From: JAICMB01 sp963838885 | GTDB taxonomy: Bacteria > Acidobacteriota > Terriglobia > Bryobacterales > Bryobacteraceae | DNA: 64,000 nucleotides | NCBI GenBank assembly: GCA_963838885.1 | Contig: CAWITB010000053.1 | Span: 1-64,000 of the forward strand | Direction: 5' to 3' | Shown here: positions 52,101-60,628 of the stretch, piece by piece | How the letters are laid out: each line of letters begins with the position of its first letter | Position numbering within the stretch: the stretch's first letter is position 1 | Program-made: the position numbers and the translations under genes | The notes under the pieces: generated by a model | What the model saw: only the letters and a program-made list of their open reading frames with translations | Told to the model about the DNA's origin: nothing | The model's database searches: none

Positions 52101-54341
52101 AATAATGTCATCGCCGACGTGATAGGCGCGCCGAACCCACCGGCGGCCTATCTGCTCGTCATTGTCGACCTGCTATTGTCGCACTGGCCGAAGTCGAGCG
52201 TCGCGGCGATTCCGTTCCTCGCCTGTCCCGAGTTGCTCTGTCTGGATCGCCAAAGGACCGCAGCCGACAACATCGAATTCCCTGATATTTTCGGCTTCAA
52301 AGGACTTCAGAAGGAACCGGTTGGGCTTGCGAGCACAGACAGCCTGAAGGCGCGGCCCTCGCGGCGCATCACTCTCGACCAACTGCTCGGTTATTACGCT
52401 CAGGAGGAATTCACAGAACAGCGCGCGACGTTAGCCGAGTTGCTGCGTCTTGCGTCTGAAAAACTGGGGCCGCCCAAGCCGCAATCGGACTTGGGACACC
52501 CGGAGTTTATGGTGGTCCACGCGCTGAACCGGATCAACCCCGAAAACTGGCGGAAAACGATGATTCAAGGTGATGACGGACCCATGGAGCGGTGGGAATA
52601 CGCTTCGCCGACGGCGGAGAGCGAACATCTCAAACCATTGCAGGAGGCTTCCCGTAAACGGCAAGCTAACGGCAACATGCAGATGGCCATCGGGATTGCC
52701 CTGAACAATCCCGCCCGCTCATCGCAGGACTTCGCGGCCGCCGCCGTCAAATGGGCGCAGGAATTAGAGGACAAGCCGAGCGAGAGCGAAACGGAACAAT
52801 GGATGCGTGAAGAGGCGATCGTCAGTGCGGCGGCGATCGCCGCCCGCGATGGCGGCCCCGATCTTGTCGCCAGGAATGGCGAGTGGATTCGGAAGGTTTT
52901 CGGTAAGGCCTTCAAAGGCAAGAACGACCCGGTCCACAGAACGCGCGCCGGCCTCCAATTTAATCCGATTGCAATCGCTTTCGTGGGCACTGCTCTTCTC
53001 CTCAGAAACCGCTTCGCGATGGGGGATGTGCGCACGCTCCTTGAAGCAGCCGGCGACGACAATCCGGCCGCAGCGCAGGGTTTCGTATACGTTGCGTCGG
53101 CGCTGGCTTCGATCGACGAACGCCTTCCGCGCGCCGTCCTTCGTAGCGCCTTCGCGGCGTGTGTGCGGCCTCACCGCCATTGGGGCGTTTCGGATGATGA
53201 CTATGCTGCGCGCGTGGCGGCGCATCGCAAGCAGGTGCAAACCGTCATCGGGGCGGAGCTGGGATGGCTAAATGATGAGAGGGACGAACCCGGCTGGCCG
53301 CCCTTCGAGCGGCAGCCCGCTCATCCCCGGCACCGCTTCAGCGGACGCCAAGAGCGGAGTCGGGCGCACGAGGATGCAAGGCCTGAACTTTATACGGATC
53401 ACCAAGCGGCGGCGTTGTGGCTCGGAAAAGCCGGAAAGATTTTTGACGTGGTGAAGAGACCGTGGCTGCGCGAGGTCGCCAAGGCTTACTTGGCCTGGAC
53501 AAGTGTTGCGAACGGATCGGAGCTGGAGGAAGGCGAAGAGGCGGATAGGACGCCGCACGAGTGGAACGACGCCTACTTCGATTTGCTGGCGCACTGCCTG
53601 CCCGGATTGATGCCTGCGCAATTCGATGAAATCGCCCTCGGCCCGATCCTGGGCCTTCCGGAAGAAGCCTTCCTCGATATTATGGCGATCTTTCTCCGCA
53701 GCGTGGACGCTGTGTACTTCTCGGATCTTGGCCTGCGAGAAGCGCAGGCCGTGCACGTTCGAACCGCACTCGCGCGTAGGCTGATGGAAACGCGGGAGTG
53801 GAAATCGCAGAGCCGTGACCGTTCCACATCGATCAGCACCCGCCTCGGTCCGGCGATCGCGGCCATTTTCTTCAGTGAATATGCGACCTTCGTGCCTGCG
53901 AGGTGCTACTTGCTTAAAAAGGGGATCGACCGTTTGGGTCCCTTCTTGCCTGTGCTCGGCGAAGTCGTGCCGCGGGGCACGTTTCTCTTTGTGGCGATGA
54001 CGCTGCTCAACCTTCTCGAAGTTTCGCCGAGGCCCGAGCACCTGCCTCTGATCGTCGCGGCGGGCAAGTTTTGGTTCGCCGCCCATTCGGATGACAAGGA
54101 GTTCTGGATTGAACGCGCCATCGGCCGCCGCGTCTGTTCCGTGATCGAGGCGATTTTGGCTCTCGACACGACGGGGCGAGGCCAGGATCAAACCGCCAGA
54201 ACGGAAATAGAAAGCTTCGTGGCCGGTCTCATTCGCCTCGGCGTCGCCGAAGCGCATCGCCTTGAAGACGCACTGCGTCAAATCCGCACACGGAGCCTCC
54301 TCGACTTTGGGCAGGCCACTCGCAGACAGAGAAGATTGTGA
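49173..54341 (+). CDS. Large STAND NTPase with N-terminal PD-(D/E)xK nuclease domain, Avs-like
   Basis: 1722 residues, one intact frame. The N-terminal ~110 residues look like a Cap4/Mrr-type nuclease: GHFEGQVGASYLLAML (Glu17), DDVVVHA (Asp57/58) and TLEAQVKKG (Glu74, Gln76, Lys78). The central NTPase has Walker A GDAGVGKS (315-322) and Walker B GILFIDSLD (377-385), then an arginine in VIATARRDFG and a winged-helix-like part (GNDRVIFRHDVLREWAIANLLF). The remaining ~1100 residues are helical with no motif that I can name and could be the target sensor. This nuclease-NTPase-sensor order is that of antiphage Avs (AVAST) proteins, which bind phage terminase or portal and cut DNA. ATG 49173 was chosen over the TTG before it. 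The gene lies alone between repeats B and D. Confidence 0.8.
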   Translation: MQVASTASTGPGGGHFEGQVGASYLLAMLVGAEPRGLPGTTIDRVAFQRAAEGHPLDDVVVHAHDASGKMATLEAQVKKGITFAPGDKIFREVVGQIVEASRKPEFLTTRYEIGIAISRTSHNIDGAYQDVLTWARQIGDSATFMDRIRRPRSGNDRMRSFVDTFRAHLEDAGAAHEDEAVWQLLRRLHILVFDFTATGSASEELAKERAARALHPEDTSRAGNLWDELVELSIEIAKAGGDRGRAELKTELAQKNFRLAGDRHNLAALAALAESSRNAVADIDDRIAGVVLTRHERVASVHDALDHGCYVEIRGDAGVGKSVVLKHFAEQVSAEARIIALSPNRTIAKGWTAMRSVLTFDGTAHELLSDLAAGGGGILFIDSLDFYREEERLTVIDLVRAAAKVPGISVIATARRDFGVVEPNWLPPDALDALGRADPVVIGELSDGDTEELRNAAPQLTALLSDSNPARPVARNLFRLSRLADRPSDAPMPRTEIEMAEQWWQSADGKKDDGHRERSRVLTALAEQALSRIEQLSVSGLPAAAVNALVASESLRDLGNDRVIFRHDVLREWAIANLLFADPALVARLSLDRPAPADLARGVELAARLAIERTANGEAWHQFLTALTKDGVNDSWRRAVLLALVRSEVAGEMLTKASTYLLADQGKLLGELIRIVMAVDSEPATKYYAGMGLDPQSIPAGINIPSGPTWLRLIIWLLKLGSEVPAPAIPDVVALYTNWSIVLHGKDACTPHIVRWFYRWLTEITKPSDGEAPRRPFNGQFASGQVGKLAEDLRTGVLLFCNLAPELAVAYLESLKEHPCDDRAREEILKFRGALAQAAPKELAELTADVLIPKKGEDYEDRHSPFREPFGHADLDFVPASPAQGPFLELLVYAPGHGLPLIRKLVDHAVLFHTVGRDFGGNAMTIAFPDGSKVVFPWERTYGWARDLGSGPAVLASAFMALEAWSHGRIEAGEPMNNVIADVIGAPNPPAAYLLVIVDLLLSHWPKSSVAAIPFLACPELLCLDRQRTAADNIEFPDIFGFKGLQKEPVGLASTDSLKARPSRRITLDQLLGYYAQEEFTEQRATLAELLRLASEKLGPPKPQSDLGHPEFMVVHALNRINPENWRKTMIQGDDGPMERWEYASPTAESEHLKPLQEASRKRQANGNMQMAIGIALNNPARSSQDFAAAAVKWAQELEDKPSESETEQWMREEAIVSAAAIAARDGGPDLVARNGEWIRKVFGKAFKGKNDPVHRTRAGLQFNPIAIAFVGTALLLRNRFAMGDVRTLLEAAGDDNPAAAQGFVYVASALASIDERLPRAVLRSAFAACVRPHRHWGVSDDDYAARVAAHRKQVQTVIGAELGWLNDERDEPGWPPFERQPAHPRHRFSGRQERSRAHEDARPELYTDHQAAALWLGKAGKIFDVVKRPWLREVAKAYLAWTSVANGSELEEGEEADRTPHEWNDAYFDLLAHCLPGLMPAQFDEIALGPILGLPEEAFLDIMAIFLRSVDAVYFSDLGLREAQAVHVRTALARRLMETREWKSQSRDRSTSISTRLGPAIAAIFFSEYATFVPARCYLLKKGIDRLGPFLPVLGEVVPRGTFLFVAMTLLNLLEVSPRPEHLPLIVAAGKFWFAAHSDDKEFWIERAIGRRVCSVIEAILALDTTGRGQDQTARTEIESFVAGLIRLGVAEAHRLEDALRQIRTRSLLDFGQATRRQRRL

Positions 54342-54345
54342 TCGA

Positions 54346-54481
54346 GTAATGCGCAACTCGGAAGTTGAAACTGCAATGCGGCCCCCAAAGAGTGCGTTCC
54401 GAGAGCTGCGCGGGTAATCACATCCGACAGTCAGAAACTTCATCGGACACCGCGGCGTGTCAGGTCGAGTTCAGACTTTCA
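54346..54481 (-). repeat. Inward-facing repeat, copy D (right of nuclease-STAND gene)
   Basis: Reverse complement matches copy A (52-176). Starting from its outer end it reads GAAAGTCTGAACTCGACCTG, then TGTCCGATGAAGTTTCTGA, CTGTCGGATGTGATTACC and GCAGCTCTCGGAACGCACT. The inner end is four bases after the STAND stop codon. The outer end overlaps the 3' end of the YgiT-type gene. Confidence 0.75.
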
Positions 54482-54624
54482 CAATTTAGTTTAGGGCAGT
54501 CGGCGACTTCGACGCCCTGGAGAATAACATTTGAACCGCCGCACTCGGCGTACCGGTAATTGCGACGCTCCGGGATCAACCGCTCCCCACAATTTGAACA
54601 CTCGTGGACAACCGCTTTACTCAT
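54460..54624 (-). CDS. YgiT/MqsA-type zinc-finger protein
   Basis: 54-residue ORF. It reads MSKAVVHECSNCGERLIPER, RNYRYAECGGSNVILQGVEV, ADCPKLNCESLNST. Zinc ligands are C9-x2-C12 and C42-x4-C47; the second knuckle is two residues wider than usual. YgiT-type proteins are antitoxins or partners of DUF4258/MqsR-like toxins; no toxin gene is visible upstream. Its last ~8 codons and stop lie within repeat copy D, so the repeat may have come in at, or include, the gene's 3' end. Confidence 0.6.
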   Translation of the reverse strand: MSKAVVHECSNCGERLIPERRNYRYAECGGSNVILQGVEVADCPKLNCESLNST

Positions 54625-54804
54625 CGAGTCCTCTCGAAGACAGTGATAAAGACCGCCGGCCCTTGCCTAAACGTGAAGACCATCGCCGCTCGGACGGCTA
54701 CCGGCCGCAGTTCGCCATCAGAGAGGGAAAAGAGAAGCCTCCCCATGCCCCAAAGCCGCGAGAAATTGCCACTCAGGTGAATTCCGATATCCTGACGGCC
54801 GTGC

Positions 54805-55170
54805 GCTTGCTCCCGCGCAGCGAAGATCGCCCTTCAGGCGCTCGCCGATCTCATCGAAAAGCACAAAAACGCCAAACCTCGCCCGCAAGTCATGGATGCC
54901 TACCTCGCCAGCCATGAAAAACATGGCGGCCGAAGTGCCGGCCATACGTGCCGGCAGATCGGGCCGTTAGCGAGGCTCCCCGGGCGTCAGGCATCATGGG
55001 CTGCTGGAAGCCGCCGCACTCTGGGAGAGCCTGGCGCAAAACATCCCTTTCTCGACGGCAACAAGTGAACCGCCTTCGCGACATATACCTTGTCTGGCCA
55101 AAACCGGCGCGCGCCTCACGGCGGACGCTTTGGAGGCCTACGATTTAATTGCCGCTTCATCTGCAGCAAC
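54805..55170 (+). pseudogene. Doc/Fic-family toxin remnant
   Basis: Decayed death-on-curing (Doc) gene. Recognisable are HHGLLEAAALWESLAQN, then PFLDGNK, a TGA where arginine is expected, TAF, and after a shift FLAKNGARLTADALEAYD. The Fic-like core HPFxDGNKRTAF is thus broken by a stop and an indel, and an internal deletion follows GLLEA. Upstream, ALQALADLIEKHKNAKPRPQVMDAYLASHEKHGG is open and coding-like and may be part of the partner gene. Non-functional. Confidence 0.65.
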
Positions 55171-55561
55171 GTCATAATCGTACTTTCCACCGTTTCGCGG
55201 CAGCCTCCGCCTTCATAAGCCGGTTTTGCGCTTCCGTCTGCGCAACTGAGTCTTCATTCAACATCATGCCCCGCCCTCAAAAAATCCCGTTCACACAATT
55301 GTTAGCCATCCAACAACCCGATTACCTACCCAGAATCAGCCGCTTACGAACAGACACCCGCGCACCCTTCGCGTCCCCACCACCCGCCACCTTCTAAACT
55401 CAAGACGTGATCCGAAGCCACCGCGACATCCCGGCCCACGCCGCCGCAAACTCCCAACGTGCGTGCGCCGGACGCCTCGAAACGAAACAACCCCTGAAGG
55501 CCCCATCGCTTGCCTCATATCGAACGGCGCGCTCCTCGCTCGCCACCAACCCCATTTCGGC
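55171..55561. other. Intergenic region, no gene recognised
   Basis: About 390 bases between the Doc remnant and the DinB-like gene. Open frames on both strands are short and lack motifs. I see no RNA gene or clear repeat. Confidence 0.4.
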
Positions 55562-56029
55562 TCATTTCGCCGCTTCCAGCATTGTTCGTAAAAACACAAA
55601 CTGCCCCAGATGGTACGCATTATGATCCGCGACCGTCAAAACCTCGCGCAACAGCGTTTGCCCCTCGCCGTGCGGAATACGGGCGTTGAGATCGTTCTTC
55701 TCATCCGCCACAAGCTTGGTCATCTCCTTCAAATCGTGCCGGAACTTCCGAACGCTCTCCTCCCACGCTCCCTCGCTCGGCGGCGTATCCGACTCTGGCC
55801 AGTATCCCTCCGGCCACTCCGGCGACTTATGATTCGCGTCGCGGCTGAACTCCAGAATGTCCCATTGCGCAATGCGCAAATGTTCCAGCAACTGCCACGG
55901 CGTATGCGCCGCCCCCCGCGGTTTCGCCCCGCGTATCCCGGCGGGAAAATCGCGCACCGCCGCGTCGAAATCGATATGCGCGCCTTTCATGCTCAGCAGA
56001 TTCATAAGATGTTTGCGAAGGTCGTCCAT
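55562..56029 (-). CDS. DinB-superfamily protein
   Basis: About 155 residues from ATG 56029 (MDDLRKHLMNLLSMKGAHIDFDAAV). A frame open to 56161 would run into the hutU gene on the other strand and is rejected. Four-helix-bundle metal site: TPWQLLEHLRIAQWDILEF (first His) and REVLTVADHNAYHLGQFVFLR (His-x3-His). DinB-like proteins act as metal-dependent thiol transferases or hydrolases; the substrate is unknown. Its start is only 16 bases from the hutU start on the opposite strand. Confidence 0.85.
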   Translation of the reverse strand: MDDLRKHLMNLLSMKGAHIDFDAAVRDFPAGIRGAKPRGAAHTPWQLLEHLRIAQWDILEFSRDANHKSPEWPEGYWPESDTPPSEGAWEESVRKFRHDLKEMTKLVADEKNDLNARIPHGEGQTLLREVLTVADHNAYHLGQFVFLRTMLEAAK

Positions 56030-56045
56030 ACCTCGTAGGCTTACC

Positions 56046-57719
56046 ATGAAAACGGGTGCTCTCATGCCAACATTGAACGCGCCGGTCACGGCCCCGCGAG
56101 GATCTTCCCTCAGCTGCAAGGGCTGGCGCCAGGAAGCCGCGTTGCGCATGCTAATGAACAATCTCGACCCCGAGGTCGCCGAAGCGCCGGACCGCCTCGT
56201 CGTCTACGGCGGATCGGGCAAAGCCGCCCGCGATTGGCCGTCGTTTCACGCCATCGTGCGCGAGCTGCAGGCGCTCGAAAACGACGAAACGCTGCTGGTC
56301 CAATCGGGGAAGCCCGTTGGCGTCTTCCGCACGCATGACGACGCTCCTCGCGTGCTCATCGCAAATTCCAACCTCGTCGGCCACTGGGACAACTGGGAGC
56401 GCTTTCGCGAGCTCGAACGCCTCGGCCTCATTATGTACGGCCAGATGACCGCCGGAAGCTGGATCTATATCGGCAGCCAGGGAATCCTGCAAGGCACTTA
56501 CGAGACCTTCGCCGCCGCGGCGCGCAAACATTTCAACGGCTCGCTCGCGGGCAAGCTCGTCATGAGCGGCGGCCTCGGCGGCATGGGCGGAGCGCAGCCC
56601 CTGGCCGCCACCATGAACGGCGCCGTCTTCCTCGGCGTCGAGGCCGATCCCGCGCGCATCCGCCGCCGCCTCGAAAGCGGCTACTGCGACCGCATGGCCG
56701 CCTCGCTCGACGAAGCGCTCGAATGGGCCGACGTTGCGACGCGAACGAACACGGCGCTTTCGATCGGCCTCGCCGGAAACTGCGCCGAGGTCCTGCCTGA
56801 AATCGTCCGTCGCGGCATCGTCCCCGATCTGCTCACGGATCAAACCAGCGCGCACGATCCGCTTAACGGCTACATCCCCGCGGGCTTGACCGTCGCGGCC
56901 GCCGCCCGTCTGCGCGCTTCCGATCCCGGCGAATACCTCAAGCGATCGCTCGACTCCATCGCCGTCCACGTCCGGGCCATGCTCGATTTGAAGCGCGCCG
57001 GCGCGATCACATTCGACTATGGCAATAACATCCGCCGCATGGCGGCCGATCGCGGCGTCGCGGACGCCTTCGAGATCCCCGGCTTCGTCCCGGAATACAT
57101 CCGCCCGCTGTTCTGCGAAGGACGCGGCCCTTTCCGCTGGGTCGCGCTCTCGGGCGATCCGTCGGACATAGCGTTACCGATGATGCCGTCTGCCGGCTCT
57201 TCCCCGAAAACGAATCCCTGATGCGTTGGATTCGCCTCGCCCGCGAGCGCGTCCAGTTCCAGGGCCTGCCCGCGCGCATTTGCTGGCTTGGCTACGGCGA
57301 GCGCGCGAAGTTCGCCCTCGAGATCAACCGCTTGGTAGCGAACGGCACAGATCAAAGCGCCCATCGTGATAGGCCGCGATCATCTCGACTGCGGCTCCGT
57401 GGCTTCGCCCTACCGTGAAACCGAAGCCATGCGCGACGGCAGCGACGCCATCGCCGACTGGCCCCTCCTCAACGCTCTTCTGAACACCGCGTCCGGCGCG
57501 AGTTGGGTATCGATTCACAACGGAGGCGGCGTCGGCATCGGCTACGCGCAACATGCCGGTCAGGTCACCGTCGTTGAAGGAACCGAGGATTCCGGCCGCC
57601 GCGCCGAGCGCGTCCTGACCTGCGACCCCGGCATTGGGGTCCTGCGCCACGTCGACGCCGGCTACCCCGAAGCCCGCGAGTTCGCTGCCCAGTCCGGACT
57701 CCACATCCCCATGCCATGA
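56046..57719 (+). CDS. hutU: Urocanate hydratase, two frameshifts
   Basis: NAD-dependent urocanase, step two of histidine degradation (urocanate to imidazolone propionate). Start ATG 56046 or, four residues before the conserved TLNAPVTAPRGSSLSCKGW, ATG 56064. Landmarks: RMLMNNLDPEVAEAPDRLVVYGGSGKAARDW, MSGGLGGMGGAQPLA, FCEGRGPFRWVALSGDPSDIA and the PROSITE-type FQGLPARICWLGYGERAKF. One base is missing near 57174 (DIA-VTDDAVCRLFPEN) and one A is extra near 57345 (LVANG-QIKAPIVIGRDHLD). The last part ends GLHIPMP. Total 558 codons matches the family. Confidence 0.92.
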
Positions 57720-57779
57720 CCCCGCTATCGCTGCCGCGCCAACCCGCCGAAGGGACACCAATTCTCCGCGCAACCCCCG

Positions 57780-57870
57780 AACCCCGAGCGCGACCCGCCA
57801 ACCCCGCGCGACCCGGCAACCCCGCACGACTCGACAACCCCGCGCGACTCGTCGACCGCGCGCGAATGCC
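57780..57870 (+). repeat. 18-bp tandem repeat between hutU and hutI
   Basis: About four imperfect copies of AACCCCGCGCGACYCGNC. In one frame this reads as repeats of P-R-A-T-R-Q upstream of hutI, but no start makes that part of the enzyme. Probably a non-coding minisatellite. Confidence 0.75.
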
Positions 57871-57924
57871 GGAGCCGGGCCGCGACGCGGAGGGAGCGGT
57901 CGTCCACTGCCACGGGTCCGAGGC

Positions 57925-59143
57925 ATGAGCGCGGGCCTTCTGGTCCGCAACGCCGCGCAATTGTTGACCTTGAAGGGGCCCGAACTCGAGATCGTAGAAA
58001 ACGGCTCGGCGCTGATCCTGAACGGCCGCTTCGCCCCGGTCAGCGCCGCTGCTGGCCTCGATGTCGAGGAGTTTGACGCTCGCGGGAAGATTGTCCTGCC
58101 GGGATTCGTCGACAGTCACACGCATCTGGTCTGGGCGCGGCCGCGGCTGCTCGATTACGAAATGCGCATCGCGGGCGCCACGTACGAGGACATCGCAGCG
58201 CGCGGCGGCGGCATTCTTTCTACCGTCAAAGCTACTCGCGAGGCATCCGAAGCCGAACTGCTAGCGCGGGCCCGCACAACGCTCGCGGCGTTTTTCGCGA
58301 GCGGAACAACCACCGTCGAAGCCAAATCCGGTTACGGCCTCGACCGCGATACCGAGCTGAAAACGCTGCGCGTCTACGCCTCTCTAGCGCAAGAAGGCTT
58401 CGACGTAATCCCGACCTATCTCGGCGCGCACGTCTGCCCGCCGGAGTTCGCCGGCGCCAACGATTACGTCCAATGGCTCGCTTCGGAGATGTTGCCGCAA
58501 ATCTCGGGACGCGCGGCCTTCGCGGATGTTTTCTGCGAGCAGGGGGCCTTCACACTCGAGCAGTCGAGCATTTATCTCGAAGCGGCGCGCCGCCACGGGC
58601 TCGGTTTGAAACTTCACGCCGAGCAGTTTTCAAGCTCCGGGGCCGCCCGGCTGGGAGTCGAGCTGGGCGCGGCCAGCGTCGATCACCTGGAATGTCGCCA
58701 CCGAAGCCGACGCGCGCGCGCTGGCCGGATCGTCGACCGTTGCGACGCTGCTTCCGGGAGCGGTTTTCCATCTCGGGTCGAGCCGTTACCCGCCCGCCCG
58801 GATGCTGCTCGATCACGGCGTTACCGTCGCGCTGGCGACCGATTACAATCCCGGGACCAGCCCGACCGTCAGCATGCCCATGATCCTTTCGCTCGCCTGC
58901 ACGCAAATGCGCATGACCCCGGCGGAGGCGATTCGCGCCGCCACCATCAACGGCGCGCGCGCCCTTCGGGTCGAGCATCGCGCCGGCTCGATCGAGCCGG
59001 GCAAAGACGGCAATCTCGCCGTCTTCGACGCCGAAGATTATCGCGAGATCCCCTACTATTTCGGCATGAACCTGGTCGCCGCGACCATCCATAAGGGAAC
59101 CGTGGTCTACAGAAAAGGACAGCATGGCCCGACAACTCATTGA
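57925..59143 (+). CDS. hutI: Imidazolonepropionase, one frameshift
   Basis: Zinc or iron amidohydrolase for step three of histidine degradation (imidazolone propionate to formiminoglutamate). ATG 57925 (MSAGLLVRNAAQLLTL) was chosen; the frame is open upstream through a tandem repeat that is not part of the enzyme. Motifs: FVDSHTHLVWARPR (metal HxH), EAKSGYGLD, GLKLHAEQFS (His), and ALATDYNPGTSPTVSMPMI (Asp). One base is missing near 58695: ASVDHLE must be followed by NVATEADARALAGSSTVATLLPGA, which is in the next frame. About 406 codons in total. Its end overlaps ftcD by 20 bases. Confidence 0.92.
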
Positions 59144-60527
59144 ATGCGTTCCGAACTTTTCCGAGGGACGCGACATGGCGAAAGTCGACGCAATTGTGGA
59201 GACGATCCAGTCCGTGCCCGACATCGTGGTGCTCGACCGCGAAGCGGATGCCGATCACAACCGCTCTGTCGTCACGTTCGCCGGACCGCCTGGGGCCGTC
59301 GCGGACGCGGCCTTCCGAGCCGTCGAGAAGGCGGTGGCGCTGATCGATTTGACGAAACACCAGGGCGCGCACCCGCGCATCGGCGCCGCCGACGTCGTGC
59401 CGTTCATTCCCATCGAGGGCGTCACGCTCGAGGAGTGCGTCAAGCTCGCTGAGCGCGTCGGCCAAGAGATCGCGGCCAAGCTCAAGGTGCCGGTCTATTT
59501 CTACGAAGCGGCGGCGAAGCGTCCCGAGCGCGTCAATCTCGAGAATATCCGCCGCGGCCAGTTCGAGGCGCTGAGGAATGAGATGGGATCGGTTGCGGAG
59601 CGAACGCCCGATTGCGGCGAGGCGGTTTGCCACCCCACGGCCGGCGCCACGGTGGTGGGCGCGCGAAAATTTCTCATCGCCTATAACGTCAACCTCTCGA
59701 CTTCCGATCTGAGCGTGGCGAAGAAAATCGCGAAGAGCATCCGCTTCTCCTCCGGCGGCTTCCGTTACGTCAAGTCCATGGGCGTGATGCTGACATCGCG
59801 CAATCTCGCCCAGGTATCGATCAACCTCACGGATTTTGAACAAACGCCGGTTCACCTGGTCTTTGAAACCGTGCGGCGCGAGGCGGAACGCTACGGCGCG
59901 GCGGTGGTGGGCAGCGAAATCGTCGGGCTGATTCCAAAAAAAGCGCTCGAAATGTCAGCCGAATATTTCCTCCGATGTGAAAACTTCAAGCCGGAATTGG
60001 TGCTTGAAAATCGTATCGCGGACGCCATATCGGCGCGCGGCGGCCTGGCGGAATTCATCGATGCCCTGGCCGCCCCGACGGCGACGCCCGGAGGCGGTAG
60101 CGCGGCGGCGGCCGCCTGCGCCATAGCGGCCGCGCTCGGCGCCATGGTAACGAAGCTCTCGAAACAGGACAGCGCCGCCTTTGACGACGATCGCAGTTTT
60201 TTTCTCGCCGCCGTCGACCGCGATACGCAGGCTTTTCAGGCAGTTATGGCGGCGTACAAGCGCCCGAAAAACGAACGCGCGCCGTATGTAGAGGAAGCGC
60301 TGCACGGCGCGGCCGAAGTTCCCATGCAGGTCTTCGAGCGCTGCTCGGCCCTGCTAGCGCGCCTTGAAAATTTGGAAATTCCGGCAAAATTCGGGTCCGA
60401 TCTCGCCGTCGCCAAGGCGCTCGCCGCGGCGGGCCGCAGCGGGGCGCTCGAAAACGTCCGCATCAATCTGGAATCGATTCAGGACGAATCGTTCAAGAAT
60501 TCGCTCGAAGCCCGTCTCGGGAATTGA
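59124..60527 (+). CDS. ftcD: Glutamate formimidoyltransferase-formimidoyl-THF cyclodeaminase
   Basis: Bifunctional enzyme that transfers the formimino group of formiminoglutamate to tetrahydrofolate and then deaminates it, finishing histidine breakdown to glutamate. The transferase domain runs about 1-300 (QLIECVPNFSEGRDMAKVDAI, DADHNRSVVTFAGPP, HQGAHPRIGAADVVPFIP, catalytic His region). The cyclodeaminase domain is about 310-467 (TPGGGSAAAAACAIAAALGAMVTKL). Fused FtcD as in animals is found in several bacteria. ATG 59124 lies within the end of hutI, so the hut genes are translationally linked. Frame intact. Confidence 0.94.
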   Translation: MARQLIECVPNFSEGRDMAKVDAIVETIQSVPDIVVLDREADADHNRSVVTFAGPPGAVADAAFRAVEKAVALIDLTKHQGAHPRIGAADVVPFIPIEGVTLEECVKLAERVGQEIAAKLKVPVYFYEAAAKRPERVNLENIRRGQFEALRNEMGSVAERTPDCGEAVCHPTAGATVVGARKFLIAYNVNLSTSDLSVAKKIAKSIRFSSGGFRYVKSMGVMLTSRNLAQVSINLTDFEQTPVHLVFETVRREAERYGAAVVGSEIVGLIPKKALEMSAEYFLRCENFKPELVLENRIADAISARGGLAEFIDALAAPTATPGGGSAAAAACAIAAALGAMVTKLSKQDSAAFDDDRSFFLAAVDRDTQAFQAVMAAYKRPKNERAPYVEEALHGAAEVPMQVFERCSALLARLENLEIPAKFGSDLAVAKALAAAGRSGALENVRINLESIQDESFKNSLEARLGN

Positions 60528-60628
60528 CCCTAGAGTAATACATATTTTCGCTATTTCAGCCGATCTCGTCAAACAGAGGGAGAGAATATGATATGCTCAA
60601 CCCTACTTCCTAAAGGGTCGAAGAGACC

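Noticed and set aside
53268..54443. 391-codon minus-strand open frame
   Set aside because: Antisense to the end of the STAND gene; composition is typical of a shadow. Only its first ~25 codons fall in repeat D.
54531..54917. 128-codon plus-strand open frame
   Set aside because: Partly antisense to the YgiT-type gene and out of frame with the coding-like stretch that precedes the Doc remnant; low-complexity polar sequence.
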